From: Bacillota bacterium
Lineage (GTDB): Bacteria > Bacillota > UBA4882 > UBA10575
Length of the DNA: 41,105 nt
Direction: 5' to 3'
Assembly: GCA_012727535.1 (NCBI GenBank)
Contig: JAAYGU010000024.1
Location: 1 to 41,105, forward strand
Below are positions 1 to 7,994 of the stretch, piece by piece (within the stretch, counting starts at the first letter, position 1; each line of letters starts with the position of its first letter). The notes beneath the pieces were generated by a model that saw only the letters and a list, made by a program, of their open reading frames with translations, had not been told where the DNA came from and searched no databases. The position numbers and the translations under genes were made by a program.

Positions 1-489
1 GCAGCCACTGAAGCAGTATCCGAAGCGGTGGCCTCTGTGGGGACTGTGATTATGAACTGGGATCTATTCGGTCTTTTCAAAATGATCTTGGTAAGTGGTA
101 AGTCGCTTCTAGAGTCCACCCTGGCCGACTATGCATTTAAGCTGGATGTCCCTGTTTTGAACTGGTTGCTCAATACCTGGATTATGCCTCACGATTGGGT
201 TCAGGTCGCGACGCAGTTCTTCATCGTTGCCGCCGAGATCCTGATTGGGTTAGCGCTCATCGGGGGCCTGTTTACGGGACCAGCCAGTGCGTTATCACTT
301 GTCTTACTGTTTATGTTTGTTACCACCACCGGTCTCTACCTGTCAAGTTGCTGGATGTTTTTTGCGGCCATCGTCATGCTTTGGGGGGCGGGGAGCATCT
401 TTGGTCTTGACTATTACACGACCCCACTCTTAAAAAAGGGCTGGAAACGATTGGGGTGGGTCAGGCGGTTATACCTCTATCATGACTAA
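1..489 (+). CDS. C-terminal part of a DoxX/TQO-type membrane protein, probably the tail of an NADH dehydrogenase-like flavoprotein
   Basis: The reading frame is open from the first base, so the gene begins outside the window. A GTG at 28 is only an internal codon. What remains is about 162 residues with four hydrophobic segments, the last two around the stretch GLALIGGLFT and the stretch LYLSSCWMFFAAIVMLWGAG. It ends in a basic tail (KKGWKRLGWVRR). This pattern matches the DoxX/TQO small-subunit domain that several Bacillota carry fused behind a type II NADH dehydrogenase-like FAD domain. The next two genes make a prenylated quinone, which fits a quinone-reducing membrane enzyme. The FAD portion is not visible, so the fusion is inferred. 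Confidence 0.5.
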   Translation, partial: AATEAVSEAVASVGTVIMNWDLFGLFKMILVSGKSLLESTLADYAFKLDVPVLNWLLNTWIMPHDWVQVATQFFIVAAEILIGLALIGGLFTGPASALSLVLLFMFVTTTGLYLSSCWMFFAAIVMLWGAGSIFGLDYYTTPLLKKGWKRLGWVRRLYLYHD

Positions 490-634
490 GCCGAGCCGTT
501 GTTACTTGAATTTAAGGTTTCGTCAGAATAGTGTGGGTCAACGGCCTAACGGCGTTTAATATAATGTGATCGTAGGATCGATGAACTGGGAAATACGAAA
601 GAGTTTAACGAATAAAGGCGGTTATTGAACGCTC

Positions 635-1630
635 ATGATGAACAAAGCGAATTTGGCATCGCTCAGCGAACCCTGTCTTTCCAGGGAGCGACTGGCCTAC
701 GAGGAAGCCCAGCACCTGACGGAGCTGGAGATCAAAAAACTCCTGAAGACAGCGCCGCCGGTGCTCCGACGCCCGACTTCGCATCTGGCCCGGGCAATGG
801 GGAAAGGTTTACGTGCACAGGCTTTGCTGGCTTGCGCCATGGGGGAAGACGGCCTGGTCAGCTCTGGTGCGGTCAAGGCCGCTGCTGCGATTGAGCTGTT
901 GCATCTGGCGACGCTTATTCATGATGACATCATTGATGAGGCTGCTCTGCGCCGGGGTATTGATACCTTACATGTGAAATTTGGCCAAAAGATCGCTGTC
1001 CTCTGTGGTGATTATCTGTTCTGCCTTGCTTTTGACTTGGCGGCCTCGATCCGGCCTGAGGAGGTACAGCAGGATAGAATACACGTTGTCCTGCCCTCAT
1101 ACTTTACCCAGATCTGCCTCGGCGAGATCCGGGAATTCAGTAATACCGGGAATCTAGATCTTACTGAGTGTGAGTATTTCCGGATCATATCCGGGAAAAC
1201 AGCAGCCTTGTTTCAGGCCTCCTTCCACGTTGGCTTTCTGCTTTCGGATCAGCCCCCGGAAATGGAGGAACTTTATCTTCAGGTCGGCCAAGAATTAGGG
1301 ATCATCTTTCAATTGGCCGATGACTGCCTGGATTTTATATCTTCAGTTAAAAAGGCAAAAAAGCCGGTGCTTATGGATGGCCACCGCGGGGTAGTGACGC
1401 TCCCTCTGATTTACGCGCTTCGTGTCGATAAAACGTTACGCGGTCGACTTAAAAAGGGCCTGTCTGCGCAGGAACTGAAAGCGGCCGTGCTTGCCGCGGG
1501 TGGGATTGAATATACACAGTCTAAAATGAAGGAACGTCAGTTGAAGGCGAAAAAACTCCTCGCCGTGCTAGGCCCCGAAAACAAAAAAATCCTGCTGGAG
1601 CAGTTGCTGGACAGGGTGGCCGCTCTGTAG
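635..1630 (+). CDS. Polyprenyl diphosphate synthase (trans-isoprenyl diphosphate synthase family)
   Basis: This enzyme condenses isopentenyl diphosphate onto an allylic diphosphate to build the side chain of a quinone, most likely menaquinone. The first Asp-rich motif is DDIID (residues 97-101) and the second is DDCLD (229-233). Both bind Mg-diphosphate. The usual GGKxxRP substrate loop is degenerate (GKGLR, 56-60). The length of 331 residues is normal for a homodimeric or catalytic subunit. Two ATG codons lie side by side at 635 and 638, and an AAAGGCGG element sits 13 bases upstream. The UbiA-type prenyltransferase gene begins 26 bases after this stop, consistent with one operon. The chain length of the product cannot be read from sequence. 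Confidence 0.88.
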   Translation: MMNKANLASLSEPCLSRERLAYEEAQHLTELEIKKLLKTAPPVLRRPTSHLARAMGKGLRAQALLACAMGEDGLVSSGAVKAAAAIELLHLATLIHDDIIDEAALRRGIDTLHVKFGQKIAVLCGDYLFCLAFDLAASIRPEEVQQDRIHVVLPSYFTQICLGEIREFSNTGNLDLTECEYFRIISGKTAALFQASFHVGFLLSDQPPEMEELYLQVGQELGIIFQLADDCLDFISSVKKAKKPVLMDGHRGVVTLPLIYALRVDKTLRGRLKKGLSAQELKAAVLAAGGIEYTQSKMKERQLKAKKLLAVLGPENKKILLEQLLDRVAAL

Positions 1631-1656
1631 CTGAGTTGACGGAAGGAAAGAACGCG

Positions 1657-2622
1657 ATGGCTATGAGCACGAGGACTGGGCGCGCACCAATAATGGCGTT
1701 GGCTCTACTCCAGAGGATGCTAAGTTATGTCGAGATTAAGACCAAAATAACAAGTGTTTTCCCGTTTCTTATGGGACTGGCTTATCTCCGTCTATCCGGC
1801 TATGGGATCGATCCACTGAAGACAGTGGGGTTTTTTGGCGGCATGCTCTGTTTCGATCTGACAGCAACGGCGCTCAATAATTATTGTGATACGAAAAAAA
1901 ACCAGCAGAATCTCCCGTTTGCCCGGCGCACTGCCAGGAGGATTCTGCTCTTTCTTTTGGCTGTGAGTGTCATCTTCGGACTCTTCCTCGTTTACCTGTC
2001 AGATCCAGTGGTTTTGCTCCTGGGCGTCCTCTGCTTCATTTTCGGGATTATCTATTCCTTTGGGCCTGTTCCGCTCTCCCACGGGCCGTACGGTGAGCTT
2101 TTCGCCGGCTTCTTTTATGGACTGGTAATTCCGGTCCTTCTGATCTACCTAAATGTTCCTACTGGCGGACTCTTTTCGTATCTTCTTGACAGTGGGAAGT
2201 TGTCCATTATTTTAGAGCTCCGTCCCGTGATCGGCCTGCTTTTACTCTCCGTTGTTCCCTTTTGTTTGACAGCCAATATTATGCTGGCTAATAATATATG
2301 CGATGTGCAGCGGGATCTGGCGGTTAACCGGTATACGCTTGCTTATTATCTGGGTCCAAAAGCCCTGTGGCTTTTTGCGGGGCTGTATTATGCGGCTTAT
2401 CTGTCAGTACTCCTGATGGTAGCGGCGGGTTTCCTCCCGCCTCTCAGCCTGCTGCTGTTGCTTTCACTGTTTCCAGTCCAGAAAAATATAAATAAATTCT
2501 TTAATAAACAGTGTAAGGAAGAGACCTTCAGCGTTTCGATTAAAAACTTTCTGATCGTGATGAGCCTCCACATCCTCCTGATGTTTCTGGGAAGTTTTCT
2601 GCCAGGGTGGGGGCCCCTCTGA
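1657..2622 (+). CDS. UbiA-family prenyltransferase, MenA-like
   Basis: This integral membrane enzyme probably transfers the polyprenyl chain made by its neighbour onto a quinone ring precursor such as 1,4-dihydroxy-2-naphthoate. The ATG at 1657 is chosen because GGAAGG lies ten bases upstream; an in-frame TTG at 1636 has no ribosome site. The protein has 321 residues and about eight or nine hydrophobic helices. The second Asp-rich motif is present (NNICDVQRD, Asp216 and Asp220). The first motif is unusual: NNYCDTKKN at 74-82, where most family members have N-D/Q-x-x-D-x-x-x-D, so two acidic positions are Asn. Activity on the standard substrate is therefore less certain than membership of the family. 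Confidence 0.75.
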   Translation: MAMSTRTGRAPIMALALLQRMLSYVEIKTKITSVFPFLMGLAYLRLSGYGIDPLKTVGFFGGMLCFDLTATALNNYCDTKKNQQNLPFARRTARRILLFLLAVSVIFGLFLVYLSDPVVLLLGVLCFIFGIIYSFGPVPLSHGPYGELFAGFFYGLVIPVLLIYLNVPTGGLFSYLLDSGKLSIILELRPVIGLLLLSVVPFCLTANIMLANNICDVQRDLAVNRYTLAYYLGPKALWLFAGLYYAAYLSVLLMVAAGFLPPLSLLLLLSLFPVQKNINKFFNKQCKEETFSVSIKNFLIVMSLHILLMFLGSFLPGWGPL

Positions 2623-2641
2623 GGGACGGATTAAGGCTATT

Positions 2642-2694
2642 AAAGACAAAATCTGCCGAACGGCAGATTTTGTCTTTAGGCGCAGCTTCTTTTT
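2642..2694 (+). terminator. Strong intrinsic terminator after the quinone operon
   Basis: AAAGACAAAATCTGCCG (2642-2658) is followed after two bases by its exact reverse complement (2661-2677), a nearly gap-free 15-17 bp stem. A pyrimidine-rich stretch with seven T residues (2688-2694) follows. An A-rich left flank means it may also act on the other strand. Confidence 0.8.
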
Positions 2695-2872
2695 TTACTT
2701 CTTTGGATAATGGAAAATTCTTATTCAATTGGGTAAGAGGCTTCAAACAAACCTTCTCTTTTACCAATTAATGTTATAAAATATAGTATAGTAAAAATTT
2801 AATTATTTCAGAAAGGCGGTTATTCAGTAGAAATAACTTTAAGCACTGAAAAGGAATAAAAACGATGAAAGG

Positions 2873-3064
2873 ATGGGCATAAAATTGAAAAGGTTACCTC
2901 TGGTTTTATTATTCTGTTGTTTGGTGCTTTGCTTGCTCCTAGCTGGATGTAAGAATAATGGTAGCAGTAGTGGAACCACTATCCGCGGTCAGATCGTGAT
3001 CAATGGTGAACCGGCCCGTCCGGACCAAGCGATATTAGGTAAAGGGATCATTAATAATAAATAA
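2873..3064 (+). CDS. Small lipoprotein of unknown function
   Basis: This 63-residue product has a basic start, a strongly hydrophobic segment and a clear lipobox (LLLAGC), so it should be lipid-anchored outside the membrane. After a Ser/Gly-rich linker the mature part is only about 37 residues. It includes TTIRGQIVINGEPARP, which resembles the first strand of a carboxypeptidase-regulatory-like or transthyretin-like beta fold. It may be a truncated form of a longer lipoprotein. The start could instead be the TTG at 2885, which has AAAGGA eleven bases upstream and gives a typical MKRL signal peptide. An A/T-rich promoter-like stretch lies at about 2771-2795. Function not recognised. Confidence 0.5.
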   Translation: MGIKLKRLPLVLLFCCLVLCLLLAGCKNNGSSSGTTIRGQIVINGEPARPDQAILGKGIINNK

Positions 3065-3203
3065 TACTAAACCAGTTGATTAATTAAATTTCGCTAAAGA
3101 AGGGCAAAGCTTAGTTTATAGCGATTATCGGTCAAATAATTGTTATAATTTATAGTGCTGGTACATAAAATTTTCTGCAATCGTTATCAGATTCCCGTTA
3201 TGC

Positions 3204-3233
3204 TTGACCCGTAAGGCTTAATTTAATTAAAAT
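3204..3233 (+). promoter_or_regulatory. Probable promoter of the ABC importer operon
   Basis: TTGACC (3204-3209) and TAAAAT (3228-3233) are separated by 18 bases. The predicted start of transcription near 3240 lies just upstream of the 16-bp operator at 3250, an arrangement suited to repression. The rest of the 340-base gap (3065-3404) is A/T rich and shows no gene. Confidence 0.5.
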
Positions 3234-3249
3234 TATTTTTTTACAAGCT

Positions 3250-3265
3250 TTGCAATCGATTGCAA
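3250..3265. promoter_or_regulatory. LacI-family operator, site 1
   Basis: TTGCAATCGATTGCAA is a perfect 16-bp palindrome with the central CG and flanking A/T typical of LacI/CcpA-family operators (TGnAAnCGnTTnCA). It recurs at 9930-9945 with a single change, and in both places AAGGC overlaps or follows the right arm. The LacI-type gene at 8054 lies between the two copies and is the natural candidate to bind them. Confidence 0.75.
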
Positions 3266-3341
3266 GGCTGTCAAGAAAGATGAACGCAAAATATTGGAGA
3301 TAAAAGAAGAAAGGAGCACGGTACAGGCCATTTAAAGGTTG

Positions 3342-3370
3342 TTAATCATCCGTTTTTGGCGGGTGATTAA
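3342..3370 (+). other. Stem-loop in the 5' leader of the binding-protein gene
   Basis: TTAATCATCCG (3342-3352) pairs with CGGGTGATTAA (3360-3370), eleven pairs with one G-U, closing a seven-base loop. No T tract follows, so it is not a terminator. It ends 20 bases before the ribosome site and may stabilise the mRNA or affect initiation. Confidence 0.5.
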
Positions 3371-3404
3371 TAATACAAAAATAAATGATTAAGGAGGAGT
3401 AAGA

Positions 3405-4544
3405 GTGAGAAAGGTATTCTTCATGCTTTTGGTGGTTTTACTAACCCTAAGCATGGCGGCTTCTGGGGCCCCTAAGGGGGACATCGTCATTGGCTGTCTG
3501 CAAGATATTACAGGAGTAACATCAACCTTGGGCAAGATGGTGCAGGAGGGAGCAAACTGGGCGCTCAATGAAATTAATGCCGCCGGTGGTGTAAACGGTC
3601 GCAAGATTAGAATGATTACATACGATACCAAAGCAGACGTCCAGGAAGCTATTAACGCGTTTACACGGATGTGCACGCGGGATCGGGTCTCGGCCATTAT
3701 TGGCCCGCCGGTAGCCAACATTGGCATTGCCATTGCCCCAATCTCTGAAAACTATGATGTACCGGTGCTTGGTTTTGCCATCGATGATCGGGTGACGATG
3801 AAAGATGATGGTACGCCCTATAAGAACATGTTTTTGTTCCAACCTTCGGCCAGACAACAAGGTGCGATTATGGCCAACTTTGCCGTCAAAGAGAAAGGCT
3901 TAAAGAAGTTTGGGATTATTTATAACCAAGCAAATGCCTACTCTGTATCCTTACTAGAACCATTTAAGGATGCCGCCCGCCAGGCCGGTGCGCAAATCCT
4001 AGTTGAGGTTCCGTATCAGCCAACCGATCGAGATTTCAAAACGATGCTCAATAAAATCGTCTCGGCGGGAGTCGATGCCATCTACGCTCCTAACTATACG
4101 CAAGAACTGATCTTAATTACGCAGCAAGCGCGGGCCATTGGCTTTGAAGGGCAACTGATTTGTGGATTGGATGCTTGTCCTCCGTTCCCGGCGCTCTGCG
4201 GGCCTGAATCAAATGGCATTATTTACATTAACAACATCACAGAAACCGAACCACAAATCCAGGGGATTATCGCGGAATACAAACAAAAGACAGGTAATGA
4301 TGCGACCAACAAATTCTTCCTCGGCTACGACGTGATGAAGATTCTCGCCAAGGTGATCGGTGAAGTTGGAGATAACCCAGTAGCAGTCAGAGCAGCAGTC
4401 GAGAATTTAAAAGGTTACCAAGGTTTAACCGGAAACATTACCATTGATCCGAAAACCCATCAAACAAAGGGTCTGGAAATGGTGATGCATGAAATTGAAA
4501 ATCAATTACCCAAGATGCTGAAACGTTACGCTGTTCCAGAATAA
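3405..4544 (+). CDS. ABC transporter substrate-binding protein, branched-chain amino acid type (LivJ/LivK, Peripla_BP_6)
   Basis: This is the extracytoplasmic receptor of an importer of the hydrophobic-amino-acid (HAAT) class, whose members also carry aromatic acids, amides and other small organic ligands. The GTG start at 3405 has a perfect AAGGAGGAG six bases upstream. A signal peptide (MRKVFFMLLVVLLTLSMAASGA) lacks a lipobox cysteine, which is slightly unusual for a Gram-positive binding protein. The mature protein begins KGDIVIGCLQDITG and contains EGANWALNEINAAGGVNGRKI and IIGPPVANIGIAIAPI, both typical of this fold. The length of 379 is normal. The gene follows operator site 1. The permease and ATPase genes behind it are partly damaged, so a working transporter from this locus is doubtful. 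Confidence 0.88.
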   Translation: MRKVFFMLLVVLLTLSMAASGAPKGDIVIGCLQDITGVTSTLGKMVQEGANWALNEINAAGGVNGRKIRMITYDTKADVQEAINAFTRMCTRDRVSAIIGPPVANIGIAIAPISENYDVPVLGFAIDDRVTMKDDGTPYKNMFLFQPSARQQGAIMANFAVKEKGLKKFGIIYNQANAYSVSLLEPFKDAARQAGAQILVEVPYQPTDRDFKTMLNKIVSAGVDAIYAPNYTQELILITQQARAIGFEGQLICGLDACPPFPALCGPESNGIIYINNITETEPQIQGIIAEYKQKTGNDATNKFFLGYDVMKILAKVIGEVGDNPVAVRAAVENLKGYQGLTGNITIDPKTHQTKGLEMVMHEIENQLPKMLKRYAVPE

Positions 4545-4570
4545 TAAATGATTCAAACCTTTGACTAAGG

Positions 4571-4604
4571 ATCAATCCCCCCTGTAAAAGCAGGGGGGAT
4601 TGAT
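4571..4604 (+). other. Intra-operon stem-loop between binding protein and permease
   Basis: ATCAATCCCCCCTG (4571-4584) and its exact complement (4591-4604) form a 14-bp G/C-rich stem around a six-base loop. There is no T tract and the ribosome site of the permease follows at once. Such hairpins commonly protect the upstream mRNA so that the binding protein is made in excess over the membrane subunits. Confidence 0.65.
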
Positions 4605-4621
4605 AACAAAGGAGGAAAACG

Positions 4622-5494
4622 ATGTCACTCCAGATTATCATCAATGGATTTGCTTTAGGTTCTGTCTATGCACTCATAGCGACCGGTTTTTCGCTGATCT
4701 TTAATATCCTTAAGTTTTCAAACTTTTCGCATGGGGCCCTCATGACCCTGAGCGCCTTTATCGGCTACTTTGTCTCTGTCCGTACTGGCTGGTCGCTAGT
4801 TCCGATTGTCCTGATCTCAATGTTGGCCGGAGGAGTAATTGCCTATATTGGTGAGTTTGTAGCCTTTAGAAAAATTACGCTCCGCCAGACGTCGCCGGTA
4901 TATTTTTTTGTATCATCGATTACGCTGGCTACTTTATATGAAGGGATTGTCACGATTTGGGTAGGCCCAAATTTCTACAATTATCCGCGCTTCTTTAAAA
5001 GTTTGGTGATTAGATTTGGTGATTTTGTCATATCCACCTCGGATCTGATTATGTTTATTTCGTCAGCTGTAGCCCTTATTCTCCTCATGCTCTTTATTCA
5101 AAAAACCAGATTGGGCCGGGCGCTCCGCTCTGTCTCCTTTGATCGGGATACAGCTGGGCTGATGGGTATAAATGTGTCCGGAACCATTCAGCTTGCCTTC
5201 TTCATCTCTGGCGCTTTGGCCGGACTCTCCGGTGTTTTTTTAGGGATCAACTATACACTCTATCCCCAACTGGGAAACCTGGTTGTCAAAGGATTTATCG
5301 CCTCGGTCATTGGGGGTTTAGGCAGCATTTTAGGGGCTGTGATCGGGGCGGTGTTGCTTGGCTTGATGGAGACCTTATTAATTAATTATGTCGGTTCGGG
5401 TTATGCGCCGGTCTTTACTTTCCTAATTATGCTGGTATTTTTACTTGTAAGACCCCGCGGTATTGCCGGTATCAACATTCAGGAAAAAGCCTAA
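4622..5494 (+). CDS. ABC transporter permease, LivH type
   Basis: This is one of the two membrane subunits of the HAAT importer. The protein has 290 residues and about eight hydrophobic segments. It has the family hallmarks LIATGFSLIFNILKFSNFSHGA near the N terminus and IASVIGGLGSILGAVIGAVLLGL near the C terminus. The ATG at 4622 follows AAAGGAGG by six bases. It appears intact and full length, in contrast to the next three reading frames. Confidence 0.9.
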   Translation: MSLQIIINGFALGSVYALIATGFSLIFNILKFSNFSHGALMTLSAFIGYFVSVRTGWSLVPIVLISMLAGGVIAYIGEFVAFRKITLRQTSPVYFFVSSITLATLYEGIVTIWVGPNFYNYPRFFKSLVIRFGDFVISTSDLIMFISSAVALILLMLFIQKTRLGRALRSVSFDRDTAGLMGINVSGTIQLAFFISGALAGLSGVFLGINYTLYPQLGNLVVKGFIASVIGGLGSILGAVIGAVLLGLMETLLINYVGSGYAPVFTFLIMLVFLLVRPRGIAGINIQEKA

Positions 5495-5506
5495 GGGGGA
5501 AAGGAT

Positions 5507-6409
5507 ATGCAATTTTACGCTTCGCTCATCACATTTACGCTAATCTCTGTTATTGCTGTAACGGGTATCTATATTCTGACCGGACTGACCGGAATGTTCT
5601 CTCTTGGTCAGGCCTCTTTTATGGCCATTGGTGCCTATGTTTCCGGAGTCCTAGTGGTTAAAGTGGGCTTGCCCTTCTGGCTTTCAGTTTTAATCGCCGT
5701 AGTAATCAGTGTGGCCGTTGGTTATGTGGTTGGTTTGCCAACAGTTCGCCTGCGCCGTGACTATATATCCCTGGTGACGCTTGGCTTTGGCGAGGCGATT
5801 ATCGCTCTCCTTAACCAAACACAGTCCATCACCGGTGGGGCGCTTGGTTTTTCTGGCATTCCCAAAAAGACAACGCTAACTTTAGCATTGGTTTCCGCGG
5901 TTTTTTGTATTTTTTTAGTCAGCTGTTTTAAAAGATCAAAATATGGTCGGCAGTGTATTGCCGCCAAAAGTGGGGGGCTTCTTCCGACTGCCAAGCGCAT
6001 GAAGGAAGAAAAAAGGGGTAGAGAGATTTGTGAGCATTATATCAATGTGGTTGGCCTGACCCCCTATAAAAATGAACGGCCGGAAAATCTACCTTATGGT
6101 CTCCAGCGCCGGCTGGAAATTGCCAGAGCGCTGACCTGTCAGCCGAAAGTCCTCCTCCTTGATGAACCGGCGGCCGGTCTTAATCCGACCGAGGTGAAAG
6201 AGCTAACGGAACTGATTGGCCGGTTATCTGATGAAATTGGGTTTGCAATTTTGTTGATTGAACATCGTCTGGAACTCGTAATGGGTATTTCCCATCGTAT
6301 TCATGTGTTGAATTTTGGGGAGACCATTGCGGTCGGTACGCCCGAGGAGATTAAGGAGAATCCGGAAGTGATCAAAGCCTACCTGGGAGAGGAGGAACGC
6401 AAATGCTAA
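5507..6409 (+). pseudogene. In-frame chimera: LivM permease front half joined to LivG ATPase back half
   Basis: Residues 1 to about 152 are the N-terminal half of a LivM permease (GIYILTGLTGMFSLGQASFMAIGAY, LRRDYISLVTLGFGEAI, SKYGRQCIAA). From about residue 156 the protein is the second half of a LivG ATPase: an ABC signature region (LPYGLQRRLEIARAL, 195-209), Walker B (KVLLLDEPAAGLNPTE, 214-229), a switch region (LLIEHRLELVM) and the usual C terminus. The remainder of LivM (roughly 140 residues) and the first ~110 residues of LivG, with Walker A, are missing. The join falls near 5960-5975. Such a protein cannot bind ATP normally or complete the permease. Either a deletion of about 0.8 kb or an assembly join explains it. 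The start has AAGGGGGAAAGG upstream. Confidence 0.8.
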
Positions 6410-6666
6410 AGATTAATAACTTATCCGCCAGTTACGGCCATATAGAAGCCTTAAGAGATGTTTCGATTGAGGCTGAAAAAGGCCAGATTGTAAGTATTAT
6501 TGGCTCCAATGGTGCCGGCAAAACAACCCTCCTGCGCTGTATTTCTGGTCAGGTAAAACCTACGGCCGGAACAATCGAATTTCTAGGGCGGCCGCTTCCC
6601 TCAAAAGTCCATAAAGTTGTGGAAAAGGGTGTGGTCCATGTTCCCGAGGGTAGGCGTACTTTTTGA
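6403..6666 (+). pseudogene. Truncated LivF ATPase (N-terminal third only)
   Basis: The first 87 residues are a normal LivF start: INNLSASYGHIEALRDVSIEAEKGQIVSIIGSNGAGKTT with an intact Walker A (GSNGAGKT), then VVHVPEGRRTF, where the family continues with P-x-M-T-V-x-E-N. Here a TGA follows at once. The ABC signature, Walker B and the C terminus, about 150 residues, are absent. The ATG at 6403 overlaps the end of the upstream frame by seven bases and has GAGAGGAGG upstream, so translation should begin normally. The break is at the same place where a front-truncated UroD-family frame starts. Confidence 0.8.
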
Positions 6667-7541
6667 AGTGTTATGAAACTTATCGGCATGATCTGATCGC
6701 GGTCGGTGTGGACATTTATAATGTTGAATACGAGGCAATGGGGGCCGAGTTTGAGTATTTTGAGGATCAACGGTTGCCGGAAACCCGAGATCTACTGGTT
6801 ACTTGTGCCGAGGACTTAAAAGCCCTGAAAATCCCAGACCCCGCTCGGGACGGGAGGATGCCGTTGTTCCTCGAGGCCGCGGAGCGTATTAATAAAGAAG
6901 TGGGTGATGAGGTAGGCGTGAGCGGAACGATCATCGGCCCTTTTACCCTGGCTGCGATCGCGCGAGGTTATGAATATTTTATCTTCGATCTGATTGAAGA
7001 TCCGGATTTTGCGCATCAGCAACTGAAGTTTGCTCTACAGGTAGGGCTCACCTATGGCCAAGCCTTTGTTGACAGGGGATTAAGTGTCGCCATCAATGAA
7101 TCCTGGATTGCGCCACCGCTTCTCTCCCCCTTTTTTTACAGGGATTTTGCCGCCAAGTATGAGAGGGAATTGATTTCAGGTTTAAAAGAGTATGGGGCTT
7201 CCTCTGTTGCCCTGATTAGCGGCGGTGATACGTCGCCCATTGTTGCGGAGATGGTTAAAACGGGTACTTCCCTTTTAATGTGCGACTACAACAATGACCG
7301 CAAACTATTTGCGCAAGTCTGCCGGGAGCACGACGTATTCCTGCGGGCCAGTGTTCAATCGCGGACGGTGGCCGCCGGAACTGATGAAGAAATCTACAGG
7401 GAAGCGAAGGTGGTCCTGGATGACTGCGCCGACTACCACAAGTTTATTATGGGCTGCGGGGTAGTGGGTTATGATACGGAGCCGGAAAGGGTTATTAAAC
7501 TCCGGGAAATGATTGAAGAATTAAATCCGAGAAAACCGTAA
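6663..7541 (+). pseudogene. UroD-family (MtaA/CmuA-like) protein lacking its N terminus
   Basis: The 292-residue frame resembles uroporphyrinogen decarboxylase-family proteins, which include corrinoid methyltransferases as well as haem enzymes. Examples are HDLIAVGVDIYNVEYEAMGAE, SGTIIGPFTLAAIARGYEYF, the C-terminal HKFIMGCGVVGYDTEPE and ESWIAPPLLSPFFYRDF. Relatives usually have 330-360 residues, so about 50-60 N-terminal residues are missing. There is no credible start: a stop codon lies at 6651, the only early start codon is a TTG at 6663 with no spaced ribosome site, and the first ATG in frame is at 6738. The frame begins exactly where LivF breaks off. No corrinoid protein gene is nearby, so a methyltransferase role is not supported. 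Confidence 0.65.
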
Positions 7542-7556
7542 GAGAGAGGGACAAGG

Positions 7557-7922
7557 ATGGACAAGATGAGCACGGAATTGGGTTTTAAGGTATTACACTT
7601 TGGGGTTAATTGTGATGATGAACAAAGCGCCAAAAAAGTAGCTGTAATTTTTGGCAGCGTATTTGGTTTACCGCTTAAAGAAGGGAAGAGTTCAATCTTT
7701 GCCGGTCCCCTGATCGAGTTGATGAAAGGTTCAGGTCGAGGCAGATGTGGCCATATTGCGATTGGCACCAATGATCTGGACAAAGCCAGAAAATATCTTG
7801 AAGATTTGGGCATGGAATTTGATGATCACTCTGTGAAGTATGACAGCGAAGGCAAGCCAATTCTGATCTACTTAAAAGAGGAAATCGCGGGGTTTGCTGT
7901 TCATCTTCTTCTGGAAGAGTGA
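7557..7922 (+). CDS. Stand-alone VOC (glyoxalase-fold) protein related to the C-terminal domain of clostridial KDPG/KHG aldolases
   Basis: The 121-residue protein contains VLHFGVNCDDEQSAKKVAVIFGSVFGLPLKEGKSSIFAG, ELMKG, GHIAIGTNDLDKARKYLEDLGMEFD and IYLKEEIAGFAVHLL. This is the layout of the vicinal-oxygen-chelate domain that many Clostridia carry fused behind 2-keto-3-deoxy-6-phosphogluconate / 4-hydroxy-2-oxoglutarate aldolase. Here the aldolase domain is absent: the preceding frame is UroD-like and a clean start exists (GAGAGG before ATG 7557, with a second ATG at 7566). It may be a metal-dependent isomerase or lyase subunit acting on a sugar-acid intermediate. Catalytic residues cannot be assigned with confidence. 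Confidence 0.7.
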   Translation: MDKMSTELGFKVLHFGVNCDDEQSAKKVAVIFGSVFGLPLKEGKSSIFAGPLIELMKGSGRGRCGHIAIGTNDLDKARKYLEDLGMEFDDHSVKYDSEGKPILIYLKEEIAGFAVHLLLEE

Positions 7923-7927
7923 TTTAC

Positions 7928-7950
7928 TAAACTACTTTATCTGTAGTTTA
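7928..7950. other. Short inverted repeat between the VOC gene and lacI-type gene
   Basis: TAAACTAC (7928-7935) and GTAGTTTA (7943-7950) are exact complements around seven bases. It could be a weak terminator without a T tract, or an operator for the regulator gene downstream. Confidence 0.35.
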
Positions 7951-7994
7951 ACCGATGGAGTACAAACGGACGCCACAATCTATATTGGTTTGGG

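Noticed and set aside
614-2824. 13-bp direct repeat AAAGGCGGTTATT at 614-626 and 2812-2824
   Set aside because: The first copy may serve as a weak ribosome site, but the second is about 60 bases from any start. Two short copies are not enough to claim a motif.
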